DNA from: Gammaproteobacteria bacterium
GTDB lineage: Bacteria > Pseudomonadota > Gammaproteobacteria > Pseudomonadales > Azotimanducaceae
DNA: 64,000 nt
Assembly (NCBI GenBank): GCA_009846005.1
Contig: VXYL01000013.1
Coordinates: 93,302 to 157,301, forward strand
Direction: 5' to 3'
The position numbers were made by a program, and so were the translations under genes. The notes under the pieces are model-generated. The model had not been told where the DNA came from and did not search any database. It saw only the letters and a program-made list of their open reading frames with translations. This document shows positions 54,146 to 62,001 of the stretch, in pieces (the first letter of the stretch is position 1; every line of letters starts with the position of its first letter).

Positions 54146-55227
54146 TATTTCGGAGGCATCGGCCGCGGTTGGCGCTTCGCGATCCGGACCTCGTTGACCA
54201 GCAACAGTTCGCTGCTGTTCTCTGCCCGCGTACTTCGCCAACGGTCGAGGGCTCGATCCGTTGTGCGCGCCGTATCACCCCGCAGGCCCTCTTCCCGAAG
54301 GACCGTCCGCTCGCCCCTCGCGTTCGAGACCACGATCTCGTACCAACATCGAAGCCGCATGCGAAGCGGGGGCGTGCGCCTCGGGGCGAGGCCGTCGCGC
54401 AACCCGCCGATCCATCGTACGTGACGGTAGCGCCGGTCCCCGTGAACATTCCGCCACCCGTCACGCCCCTGTTCGTCTAGGAAGAGTCGTCCGGCACGAA
54501 CAGCCTCGACCTGTTCGACGGCATCAACAAGCGCAATCCGACGTTCGACCCACCGGGCGTTGCCGATCCAGGCCAGCATGGATGGGTTGCGCCCGGTCCC
54601 GATCGCGCCGGGAACGCGCGTATCCACGTAGTCGTGGTGCCCGCGTATCCAGATTCCGTTCTCGCCGTACCCTTCGGGCACCGGGCGACTACCGCCACCA
54701 TCCGCCTCGATGCGGCGAATGAACACCTCGCCGATGGACCACAGCCCCTCGTCGTCCCGATCGAACCAATCGTCGTCGAGGATGGCATCCAGTTCCGCCA
54801 TGCCCCCGTCGATCCGGTACACCGTGCCGTTGGTTGTCAGTGCGCGAAGCACAAGCACGCCCCCGGCATGGCCCGATCCCACATCCGTAACCGGCACCTC
54901 CGCCGGATCGCCTGTCCAGAATCGGCGCTGGTGTTCAAGAACGTGCCGTGCCTGGCGAATGCGGGGTCCCGCGAACCACTCCGTGCGACCGCCCACGGTG
55001 CGTCGGTGCACCACTTCGTCGAAACGAATTCCCGACAGCGCGAGCGACTCCCGGGTCTGCAAAAGCGCCCGTCCGATGCCTTTTACGGTCCTCACCCCGA
55101 GTAGCGCGGCAACTTCCGCGCTCGTCAATCGATCCCCGGCATTGGCGAGTCGATCCAGGATTTCGATGCCGAGCCAATACCCGGCGAGTTGTCGCTCTTT
55201 GTCAGCCTCCACGTTCTTCCCGATCAC
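54145..55227 (-). CDS. Hypothetical protein with N-terminal winged-helix-like region
   Basis: A 360-residue soluble protein. The first 60 residues (GIEILDRLANAGDRLTSAEVAALLGV, then KGIGRALLQTRESL) look like a winged helix DNA-binding fold. The middle is beta-rich with an acidic, tryptophan-containing stretch (DDDWFDRDDEGLWSIGEVFIRR) and an aromatic motif GIWIRGHHDYVDTRV. The C-terminal third is arginine-rich. I do not recognise a family. A nucleic-acid role is suggested only by the N-terminus and basic composition. It is transcribed alone, divergent from the VOC gene at 55273. Confidence 0.68.
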   Translation of the reverse strand: MIGKNVEADKERQLAGYWLGIEILDRLANAGDRLTSAEVAALLGVRTVKGIGRALLQTRESLALSGIRFDEVVHRRTVGGRTEWFAGPRIRQARHVLEHQRRFWTGDPAEVPVTDVGSGHAGGVLVLRALTTNGTVYRIDGGMAELDAILDDDWFDRDDEGLWSIGEVFIRRIEADGGGSRPVPEGYGENGIWIRGHHDYVDTRVPGAIGTGRNPSMLAWIGNARWVERRIALVDAVEQVEAVRAGRLFLDEQGRDGWRNVHGDRRYRHVRWIGGLRDGLAPRRTPPLRMRLRCWYEIVVSNARGERTVLREEGLRGDTARTTDRALDRWRSTRAENSSELLLVNEVRIAKRQPRPMPPK

Positions 55228-55272
55228 CCTCGGTCTTCGGCTATTATCGCCAACGCCTGCCCAGAGGGTCCC

Positions 55273-55707
55273 ATGCAGATTGAGTCACTTGGCCACGTGG
55301 TCATCAAGGTCCGGGACGTCAAGCGGTCCGAAGCGTTCTACAACGGCGTGCTCGGTCTGCCCATCGTCGCGCGCAGCACCCGCTCGCCGATGACGTTCTT
55401 CTCCCTCGGCGACCACCACGACTTCGCCATCGCGGGTCTCGGCGACGATGCGGAGTCCCCGACCGACAAGACGGTGGGTCTCGCCCACGTCGCGTTCAAG
55501 ATCGGTAATTCGCTCGACGAGCTGAAGGACGCCAAGCGGCACTTGGACGACGCCGGCATCCCGTGTGCGCCCATCGATCACGAAGTCACGCAGTCGTTGT
55601 ACTTCGCGGATCCGGACGGGAACCAGGTCGAGTTGTACGTGGATGTCTCGGAGGTGTGGAAGCAGGAGCCCCAGCGCGTGGCGCAGGCTTCGAAACTCGA
55701 GATCTGA
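55273..55707 (+). CDS. VOC family (glyoxalase-like) protein
   Basis: A 144-residue vicinal oxygen chelate protein from the ATG at 55273. GHVVIKVRDVKRSEAFYNGVLGLP and the terminal QSLYFADPDGNQVELYVDV are the paired metal-site strands; GLAHVAFKIGNSLDEL starts the second half. It resembles ring-cleavage or glyoxalase-type enzymes of single-module size; the substrate is unknown. The longer open frame upstream has no family sequence. REP cluster 4 begins 33 bases after its stop. Confidence 0.88.
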   Translation: MQIESLGHVVIKVRDVKRSEAFYNGVLGLPIVARSTRSPMTFFSLGDHHDFAIAGLGDDAESPTDKTVGLAHVAFKIGNSLDELKDAKRHLDDAGIPCAPIDHEVTQSLYFADPDGNQVELYVDVSEVWKQEPQRVAQASKLEI

Positions 55708-55740
55708 CTGTCAGCGACCAAACGCGTGGCGTCCAGCCGC

Positions 55741-55939
55741 GGGTCGGGCTGCGGACGCGCCGGGAACACGGACCGTAGGGGACGGGCTTGTCCCGTCCCG
55801 CCACACCGTACCCAGCGGGCGACCACGAGGGTCGCCCCTACGGACCCAGCCAGGACCGTCCGTAGGGGACGGGCTTGTCCCGTCCCGTTCCCGTGGCATC
55901 GGCAGGTCCGGCGCGGGCGGGGACAAGCCCCGCCCCTAC
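55741..55939. repeat. REP-like cluster 4, four hairpin units
   Basis: Outer flank 55741-55778. Unit 8: GTAG 55775-55778, stem GGGACGGG 55779-55786 with complement 55792-55799. Unit 9: GGGCGACC 55817-55824 with complement 55830-55837, CTAC 55838-55841. Unit 10: GTAG 55862-55865, GGGACGGG 55866-55873 with complement 55879-55886. Unit 11: GGGCGGGG 55915-55922 with complement 55928-55935, CTAC 55936-55939. Orientation alternates. The last CTAC supplies the TAG stop codon of the minus-strand ATPase gene. Confidence 0.92.
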
Positions 55940-57054
55940 GATAGCGTCCTCAGAAAAGCCAGTGCGGGCATGGCCCTGATGCCCTGTGGAGACACGTAGT
56001 CGCGTTGTCCCGACAGGGCAATCTGGTAAGCATCCGCGTTGGGGAACCGTGTTTTTAGGTAGCGCAGGCCACGGTCAATGTCGCGATCCCCGAGCTTGCA
56101 TTCCACGAGCATCGCCGGTTGTCGATCCTCTAGGACCACGAAGTCGACTTCGCGACCGTCGATGTCGCGGAAGAAGCGGAGTTCGAGGTCGCGTCCTTGT
56201 GTGTCCTGCTCGAAGTGGACCCACTTCAGCAAGTGGCACGCAACCAGGTTTTCGAACCGGGCGGCGGGATCGGCAACCACCGACCAGTCGAAGTGGTAGT
56301 GCTTGCGCTCCTGCTTCACCGCGCGGATACGCGGCGCGCCGAATGGCGGAAGCCGAAAGAGGGCGAACAGACGTTCCAACGTGTCGAGCCACGCCGCGAC
56401 TGTCTTGTGGGCGACCTGCAGATCCTCGCGCAGCGCGTTTATGGACAACGGCGAGCCGACGAGGTCCGGTAGCCGGAGCATCATTTCCTCCAACCGCCCG
56501 AGATCACGAATGCTGGTCATCCCCGTCACGTCCTCCTCGATCAGACGGGTTCGGTGTTGTCTCGACCATCGCCGCGCGTTGATCTCGCTGCCACCCAGGT
56601 ATGGCTCGGGAAAGCCGCCGAGGCGCAACAGGTCCGCCAGACCCCCGGCATCGTCAATGCCCACCTCGGCGACGGAAAACGGATGCAGGCGGAGCAGGTG
56701 GTAGCGGCCCTGAAGCGAATCGCCGCCGAACGAGAAGAGCTCCAGCCTGCCGCTTCCCGTCACCAATATCCGCTGGCCTTCACGCCGCGCATCGTAGAGA
56801 CCCTTGAGGAAGTTCCGCCACGGCCGGTACTTGTGCAGTTCGTCGAAGACCCAAAACACGGTTGCAGGCAACTCCCGGCGCAGGATGCGTTCCCGGTCTT
56901 CGGCCACATCCCAGTTCAGGTATCCAGCGCGTGCGCCCGGCACCTCGAGCGCCAGCGTCGTCTTGCCGACCTGCCGCGGCCCGGCAACGAACACCATCTT
57001 GGTCGCCAAGTCGTCTTGGACTTGGGACGCCAAGTATCGCGTAGAGACAGCCAC
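55936..57054 (-). CDS. AAA ATPase with DUF4143 domain
   Basis: About 372 residues. Walker A is GPRQVGKTTLA, Walker B VFWVFDELHK, sensor-like VTGSGRLEL, then a helical lid, a winged helix (SINALREDLQVAHKTVAAWLDTLE) and the DUF4143 end with REVDFVV...LVECKLGD, a PD-(D/E)xK-like nuclease motif. Such proteins are widespread and poorly understood. I prefer the GTG at 57054 (VSTRYLASQ follows): the TTG at 57090 is part of a promoter-like TTGACA. The stop codon lies in REP unit 11, so the last residues may be altered by the insertion. Confidence 0.9.
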   Translation of the reverse strand: MAVSTRYLASQVQDDLATKMVFVAGPRQVGKTTLALEVPGARAGYLNWDVAEDRERILRRELPATVFWVFDELHKYRPWRNFLKGLYDARREGQRILVTGSGRLELFSFGGDSLQGRYHLLRLHPFSVAEVGIDDAGGLADLLRLGGFPEPYLGGSEINARRWSRQHRTRLIEEDVTGMTSIRDLGRLEEMMLRLPDLVGSPLSINALREDLQVAHKTVAAWLDTLERLFALFRLPPFGAPRIRAVKQERKHYHFDWSVVADPAARFENLVACHLLKWVHFEQDTQGRDLELRFFRDIDGREVDFVVLEDRQPAMLVECKLGDRDIDRGLRYLKTRFPNADAYQIALSGQRDYVSPQGIRAMPALAFLRTLS

Positions 57055-57061
57055 GAAGCGA

Positions 57062-57113
57062 ACGATACGAGTATTTTTAATGAGTGTCAAAATTACTCGC
57101 GTGTATTTTTGAC
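57062..57113. promoter_or_regulatory. Divergent promoter/operator region of the ATPase and SDR genes
   Basis: On the minus strand TTGACA (57090-57085) and TATCGT (57067-57062) are 17 bases apart, predicting a transcript start at or next to the GTG of the ATPase. GTCAAAA (57086-57092) and TTTTGAC (57107-57113) form an inverted repeat over the -35 box, a possible operator. On the plus strand TACAAT at 57119-57124 is a candidate -10 for the SDR gene. ACTCGCGT occurs twice nearby. Confidence 0.45.
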
Positions 57114-57159
57114 CACGCTACAATACACTCGCGTAGTTCAACTCAAGGAGGTTGACTCC

Positions 57160-57936
57160 GTGCCAACACCAGGTAACGCCGAGAACGGAGAGACCGCACT
57201 GATCGTCGGGGGCGGTCCCGGCATCAGCGCAAGCTGCGCGCGTCTGTTCACAGAAAACGGCATGCGCGTGGCAATCGCGGCGCGTACGCCGAACAAGCCT
57301 GTGCTCGTTGACTTAGCAGCTCAACTCGGCGTGAGGAACTACGCCTGCGACGCCGCCAACCCGGTAGCGGTCCGAGGTTTGTTCGAGTCGGTCACGGCGG
57401 AACTCGGCAGCCCGACGCTCGTGGTGCACAACATCGACGGGCGCATGGCGGGCATCTTTCGCAAGGGCATCACAGAAGCGGATCCGGACCTTGTTCGCGA
57501 TACGGTGATGAACTCGGCCTACAGCGCCTTTCTTGTCGCGCAGCAAGCGGCGAGGCAGATGCTCGACGGACCGCCGGACGCCGCCAGCGCCGGGCATCGA
57601 GGCACGATCATCTTCACCAACGCCAGCGCCGCGATGAAGGGCTACCCCCGAAGCGGCGCCTTCGCGATGGCTTGCCAGGCCAAGGCGGGACTCGCGCAAA
57701 GCATGGCGCGGGAACTCATGGGACAAGGCATCCACGTCGCCCAGGTGCCGATCGACGCCGCCATCGGGTGGACGCAACCGGACGGCACGCGGGCTCACCG
57801 CATGGCCGGCACCTCGGTCGACGACAACATGGCCGATCCCGACCGCATCGCCGAAACCTACCTGCAACTGCATCGGCAGCACCGTTCGACCTGGGCCTTC
57901 GAGATCGTGCTGCGCCCCTGGGTGGAGAACTGGTAG
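57160..57936 (+). CDS. Short-chain dehydrogenase/reductase family protein lacking the usual tyrosine
   Basis: A 258-residue SDR from the GTG at 57160, seven bases after AAGGAGGT. TALIVGGGPGISASCARLF is the dinucleotide loop in a variant form (GGGPGIS), VVHNIDGRMAG replaces the usual NNAG, and TIIFTNASAAMKG is the serine strand. At the catalytic YxxxK position the sequence is FAMACQAK: the lysine can be placed but the tyrosine is absent. It could be a binding protein or use another residue; similar Tyr-less SDRs exist in lipid and xenobiotic loci. Its TAG is directly followed by REP cluster 5. Confidence 0.85.
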   Translation: MPTPGNAENGETALIVGGGPGISASCARLFTENGMRVAIAARTPNKPVLVDLAAQLGVRNYACDAANPVAVRGLFESVTAELGSPTLVVHNIDGRMAGIFRKGITEADPDLVRDTVMNSAYSAFLVAQQAARQMLDGPPDAASAGHRGTIIFTNASAAMKGYPRSGAFAMACQAKAGLAQSMARELMGQGIHVAQVPIDAAIGWTQPDGTRAHRMAGTSVDDNMADPDRIAETYLQLHRQHRSTWAFEIVLRPWVENW

Positions 57937-58089
57937 CGCCCGACCGCGGACGCGCAAGGAACAACGGACCGTGGGGACGGACTTGCCCCGTCCCGTTGGC
58001 CAGCGTTGAGCGGGCGACCACAAGGGTCGCCCCTACGATGCGGATCGGCGATTGGATGCGGTCCGTAGGGGATGGGCTTGTCCCGTCCC
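57937..58089. repeat. REP-like cluster 5, three hairpin units
   Basis: Outer flank about 57937-57974. Unit 12 (degenerate): GTGG in place of GTAG, stem 57974-57981 with 57987-57994, one mismatch. Unit 13: GGGCGACC 58012-58019 with complement 58025-58032, CTAC 58033-58036. Unit 14: GTAG 58065-58068, GGGATGGG 58069-58076 with CCCGTCCC 58082-58089, one pair being a G-T wobble. Orientation alternates. Confidence 0.88.
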
Positions 58090-58109
58090 GTGTTCAGGCC
58101 AAGCCGACA

Positions 58110-59375
58110 TCAACTCCAGGCTAGCGCGCCCGTACTCTGGCCGAAGGAATCCGCCGCGACGCCCACCGAACGCAGCATCGTCACGAACAGGTTGCACAGC
58201 GGTCCGTTGTCTTCGCCTTCGTGGACGATGTGCTTGCCGTGGCTGAAGCCGCCGCCGGCGAGGAGGATCGGCAGATTCACCGCGACGTGCGAGTTGGCGT
58301 TGCCGAGGTTGCTTCCGAACAGCAGCGTGGTGTGGTCGAGAAGAGACCCTTCTCCTTCGTTCTGTGCGCGAAGGGCTGTGAGCAGCTCACCGAAACGCCG
58401 CACGATCTCGGTCTCGACGATCTTCAACTGGTCGATCTTGCCCTGGTCCCGGCCGTGGTGGGACAGGTTGTGCTGGTCCGCCGTGACGCCTTCGACCTTG
58501 GGGACGGTCTGGTGATCCTGGATCATCACGCTGACCACCCGTGACGAGTCGGTGGCGAGAATGAGCGGGATCAGATCGAACAGCAGTCTCACGCGACCGA
58601 TGATGTCGGTGCTGTCGCCGATGTCCGTCGGGGGCTCTGCGTCGACGACCGGTTTGGGACGCCTGGTCCACGCCTGCACCTCGACGAGATCGCGTTCGGC
58701 GATGCGGACGGCGTCGAAATAGGCATCCAGGACCTCCCGATCGGTGACGCTGGCGCGCTTGCCCAATGCCGTGGTCTGTTCCGAGAGCGTGTCGAGGATG
58801 CTGCGGCCGTCGCTCAGGCGCCGGGTCTCCCGCTCGACCTCCTCCGGCTTGCCCTGCAGGAACAGCTTGCCGAACAGCCGGGCCGGGCTGGTCTCGGCGG
58901 GAACCATCACGCCGTTCTGGGTGTACGACTGGCTCTGGGGGGAGTACGTGCCGAGGATGATCGACGGAAACCGTGTCACGTACCCGTAGTGGTTCGCCGC
59001 CACCTGATCGACGGAGATGGTGTTCTGAAACCCGTCCAGGCCCGGGTGCCGCGCGGAGGTGAGCCAGGTGATCTCGGAGTTGTGGGCCTGGCGACCGGTC
59101 TGCTCCTCGTGGCAGAGGCCCGAGAACAGCGTGTAGTGGTCCCGGTGCTCGTCGATGAGCGCGAGGTAGTCGGAGGCTTCGTAGCCCGCCCCTGCAGCCT
59201 TCGGAAACCAGTAGTCCGAGTAGAGCCCGAGGGTCGCGCAGATATTGACCATTCGCCGAGGCGGCTGCGTCGTGTTGGCAAACGCCGGTCGCATCGATTC
59301 CAGCAGCGGCAAGGCCAGGGCCACCCCTGTGGCGCGCAGAAAGGTGCGGCGGTCGATGGGTCGGAAGATGGCCAT
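58110..59375 (-). CDS. DUF1552 secreted protein with Tat signal
   Basis: A 421-residue protein with a twin-arginine signal (DRRTFLRATGVALALPLLE). The body matches DUF1552: MVNICATLGLYSDYWFPK, SGLCHEEQTGRQAHNSEITWLTSA is typical (shown as GLCHEEQTGRQAHNSE), and NNLSHHGRDQGKIDQL-like HNLSHHGRDQGKIDQL plus LLFGSNLGNANSH. The fold is related to alkaline-phosphatase-like/DUF1501 proteins, with several His/Asp residues that could bind metal. Its ATG immediately follows the DUF1592 stop. The two families nearly always occur together; their joint function is not established. Confidence 0.92.
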   Translation of the reverse strand: MAIFRPIDRRTFLRATGVALALPLLESMRPAFANTTQPPRRMVNICATLGLYSDYWFPKAAGAGYEASDYLALIDEHRDHYTLFSGLCHEEQTGRQAHNSEITWLTSARHPGLDGFQNTISVDQVAANHYGYVTRFPSIILGTYSPQSQSYTQNGVMVPAETSPARLFGKLFLQGKPEEVERETRRLSDGRSILDTLSEQTTALGKRASVTDREVLDAYFDAVRIAERDLVEVQAWTRRPKPVVDAEPPTDIGDSTDIIGRVRLLFDLIPLILATDSSRVVSVMIQDHQTVPKVEGVTADQHNLSHHGRDQGKIDQLKIVETEIVRRFGELLTALRAQNEGEGSLLDHTTLLFGSNLGNANSHVAVNLPILLAGGGFSHGKHIVHEGEDNGPLCNLFVTMLRSVGVAADSFGQSTGALAWS

Positions 59376-61817
59376 CTAGAGGCTCCGGAACAGGTCGCTC
59401 TGCACGACCTCGTGAATGATGGATCGAACGGGGTAGCCACTGTCCGCCACGGAAGCCACAATGCGGTGCACTTCGTCCCGGTCCGCGAACTCGACCTCGG
59501 CACCCGTCGCCAGCGTGATCAGTTGCGAAGCGAAGTGACGGGCGATCTGGCGGATTTCCTTGTCGAGCAGGACCTTGTACTCCTCGATATCGGCGAACGC
59601 ATCACCCCTTGGCGTGACGCCGCTGGGATCGACCGCCGGACCCTTGCCATACGGCAGCGGTACCAGGACTCCGCCGTAGTCCTTCTCGCCGCGCGACGCC
59701 CGGTAGTGTTCGCGGAATCCCCCGATGGGGTCGAAGGACTCCAGCGCAAAGCCCGGCGGATCGATGGATTGGTGGCAGCTATTGCATACCGCGTTGGCGC
59801 GGTGGGCGGTCAACTGCTCGCGGATCGTCGTGGTTCCGCGGATATCCGGCTCCAGACCTTCCACCCCCGGCGGGGGTGGGGGCGCGGGGCGGCCCAGGAT
59901 GTTGGCAAGCACGAAGTTGCCCCGCGGTACCGGCGAGGTTACCGTCCCGTTGGCGGTGATCTTGTGGATGCTGGCGTGGGTCAGCAGTCCACCGCGCGGG
60001 CTATCCGCCGCCAACTCGACGCGGCGCATTTGCTGCCCCTTGATTCCCGGGATCCCGTAGTGCTCTGCCAGCCGGCGGTTGACGTAGGTGAAGTCGGCGT
60101 CGACCAGACCGCCGACGCCGTGGTTCTCGTCGATGAGTTCCTCAAGGAAGAGTTCAGTCTCCGCCGCCATCGCCTTGCCCAGGCGGTCGTCGTATTCCGG
60201 ATAAAGCCCGCCGTCCGGCGTGGTCTGGTTCATTTCGTAGAGCCGGAACGCTTGGCCGGCGAAATCCTTTACGAAGCGCTTCGACCGGTCGTCGTCGAGC
60301 ATCCGGTCGACCTGGGTCGCCAGCACATCCGGTTCCGAGAGTTTTCCACGGCCGGCGAGTTCGAACAGTTCGTCGTCCGGCATGCTGCGCCACAGGAAAT
60401 ACGAGAGCCTCGCGGCCAGCGCGAAGTCGTCCAAGGGACCGGCGGAAGCCGTCTGATAGAGGAACGGCGGTGCGCTCAGGATCGCCCGCATCGGGACGCG
60501 GACCGCCTCGACGAGCGGAGCGCCGGCGGCCAACGACGGCTCCGCCAAGCTGGCATAGGCCTCCGCCTCGCCATCCTTGAGCGGTCGCCGAAAGGCGCGC
60601 GTTGCGAATGCCCGGACGATGTCGAGGACATGCTCCTCGGACGTCTTTGTCGAAGAAACCTGTCCCGTCTCGTCGAAATCGAGCCCCGGTAGCAAACGTC
60701 GCGTGCTCCGGGGTGGCCATTCGTCGATCAGAGGACCCTCCACGGTCAGGGATTTGATCGCAACGCCCTCGCCCTGGTAGTTCGCGACGGTCTTGTCGGG
60801 GGCGAAATAGTTGACATAGTCACCGGGCGGACGGTCGAGTTCGGCCACCGAAGGCGCCAGCAGATCGCCCGGGCGCATGAACGTGGTCACCTCCACGGTC
60901 CTCGGCGTGTCGTCCAGGAGATCGAACGTCCCGATCAGGTCATCGAGCGATGCCACCGTTCCCTGCTTAACGCCCTGGTAGAGAGTCAGCACCACCGGCG
61001 TGTCCGCCTGGTAGGGCATTGCGTCCATGGTGACGCGGTAGCGACCGGGATACGGCACGGCGTAGCCCTCGGCTTCCGTGTGCAGCATGTACGTCGAGCC
61101 GGTGTCGTAGAACATGACGACGCGGTCGTCGACCCGTTTCGTGATGCCGCCACCGAGGATCTTTGCCGTGTGCATGAAGTTCATGTAGCCGGACTTGGCA
61201 TATTGGATGTTGCGCCGTGTGGTCTGAGGTCGGGTACCGAGGGCAAGTGCGGCATCCAAGGCCCTGTCCGCGGCATCGAGATAGCTGCGCACGTGCAGCG
61301 CGGAGATCCCCTGCTTGGCCGCCACCGTGTCGAAACCGCCGGTATCGGCTTCGGCCGGCAGGTTCTGAATGAGATCGAGCCCCTGGGCCTCGTCGAGCCC
61401 AAGTAGATCCGCAATGGTGTAGGCGTATTCGAGCCGAGTCAGGCGTCGAAGGGGCGTGCGCTGGCCGTCGCGGGACGCAAGATTCGCTTCGAGCAGCGAT
61501 TCCTTCATCGACGCGAGTACCGTCGCCAGTTCGTCGGGTTCGGGCATTGGCGCGCCGGCGGGCGGCATCTCGCCGGTCTCGAGTCGTTCATAGACCCTTG
61601 CCCAAGCGCCGAAGGTGGCAGAGTCCGTGAGATCGTATCCAAGGCCCGCCAGGTCGAGGGGTGCCAAGATCGTGCCGGTGTGACAGGCGATGCAGTGCTT
61701 CTGGACGAGTGGCGAGACCTCGGCCTCGAAGGCGTGGACCGAAGCGACCGACGCCAGCCCGGCAAGTGCGGCGGCCAGGCGGATTGACGCCGCTTTCGCG
61801 TCCCGTCTACAACCCAT
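59376..61817 (-). CDS. DUF1592-type secreted c-type heme protein
   Basis: An 813-residue exported protein from the ATG at 61817 (ribosome site GGGAGG). After the signal peptide comes HCIACHTG, a CxxCH heme site near the N-terminus, then the DUF1587, DUF1595/1592, DUF1588 and DUF1585 series (TRLEYAYTIADLLGL; LAARLSYFLWRSMPDDEL; HASIHKITANGTVTSPVPRG; CNSCHQSIDPPGFALESFDPIG). CNSCH is a second CxxCH. These PSD-type proteins are common in marine bacteria and Planctomycetes, and a redox or polymer-degrading role has been proposed without proof. Operonic with the DUF1552 gene. Confidence 0.92.
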   Translation of the reverse strand: MGCRRDAKAASIRLAAALAGLASVASVHAFEAEVSPLVQKHCIACHTGTILAPLDLAGLGYDLTDSATFGAWARVYERLETGEMPPAGAPMPEPDELATVLASMKESLLEANLASRDGQRTPLRRLTRLEYAYTIADLLGLDEAQGLDLIQNLPAEADTGGFDTVAAKQGISALHVRSYLDAADRALDAALALGTRPQTTRRNIQYAKSGYMNFMHTAKILGGGITKRVDDRVVMFYDTGSTYMLHTEAEGYAVPYPGRYRVTMDAMPYQADTPVVLTLYQGVKQGTVASLDDLIGTFDLLDDTPRTVEVTTFMRPGDLLAPSVAELDRPPGDYVNYFAPDKTVANYQGEGVAIKSLTVEGPLIDEWPPRSTRRLLPGLDFDETGQVSSTKTSEEHVLDIVRAFATRAFRRPLKDGEAEAYASLAEPSLAAGAPLVEAVRVPMRAILSAPPFLYQTASAGPLDDFALAARLSYFLWRSMPDDELFELAGRGKLSEPDVLATQVDRMLDDDRSKRFVKDFAGQAFRLYEMNQTTPDGGLYPEYDDRLGKAMAAETELFLEELIDENHGVGGLVDADFTYVNRRLAEHYGIPGIKGQQMRRVELAADSPRGGLLTHASIHKITANGTVTSPVPRGNFVLANILGRPAPPPPPGVEGLEPDIRGTTTIREQLTAHRANAVCNSCHQSIDPPGFALESFDPIGGFREHYRASRGEKDYGGVLVPLPYGKGPAVDPSGVTPRGDAFADIEEYKVLLDKEIRQIARHFASQLITLATGAEVEFADRDEVHRIVASVADSGYPVRSIIHEVVQSDLFRSL

Positions 61818-62001
61818 CGTCGACCTCCCTCGCGGCCAAGCTCCGGCGTCCACCATGCCGACCCTCAAGAGTGCCACCACTCGGGCAGCAATGCTATTCG
61901 GGTTCCGGGCTCCGGCGGGTTCGTGCGTTCGTGGGTGCACAAACAATCCCTGGCGAAAACGTGATCGCGGGCGACCGCGCGCCCTGTTTTGCGCGATAGG
62001 G

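Noticed and set aside
55741..55939. Evenly spaced repeats that might be a CRISPR array
   Set aside because: The units alternate in orientation, differ in stem sequence and have short related spacers. No cas genes are present. They fit REP/BIME elements.
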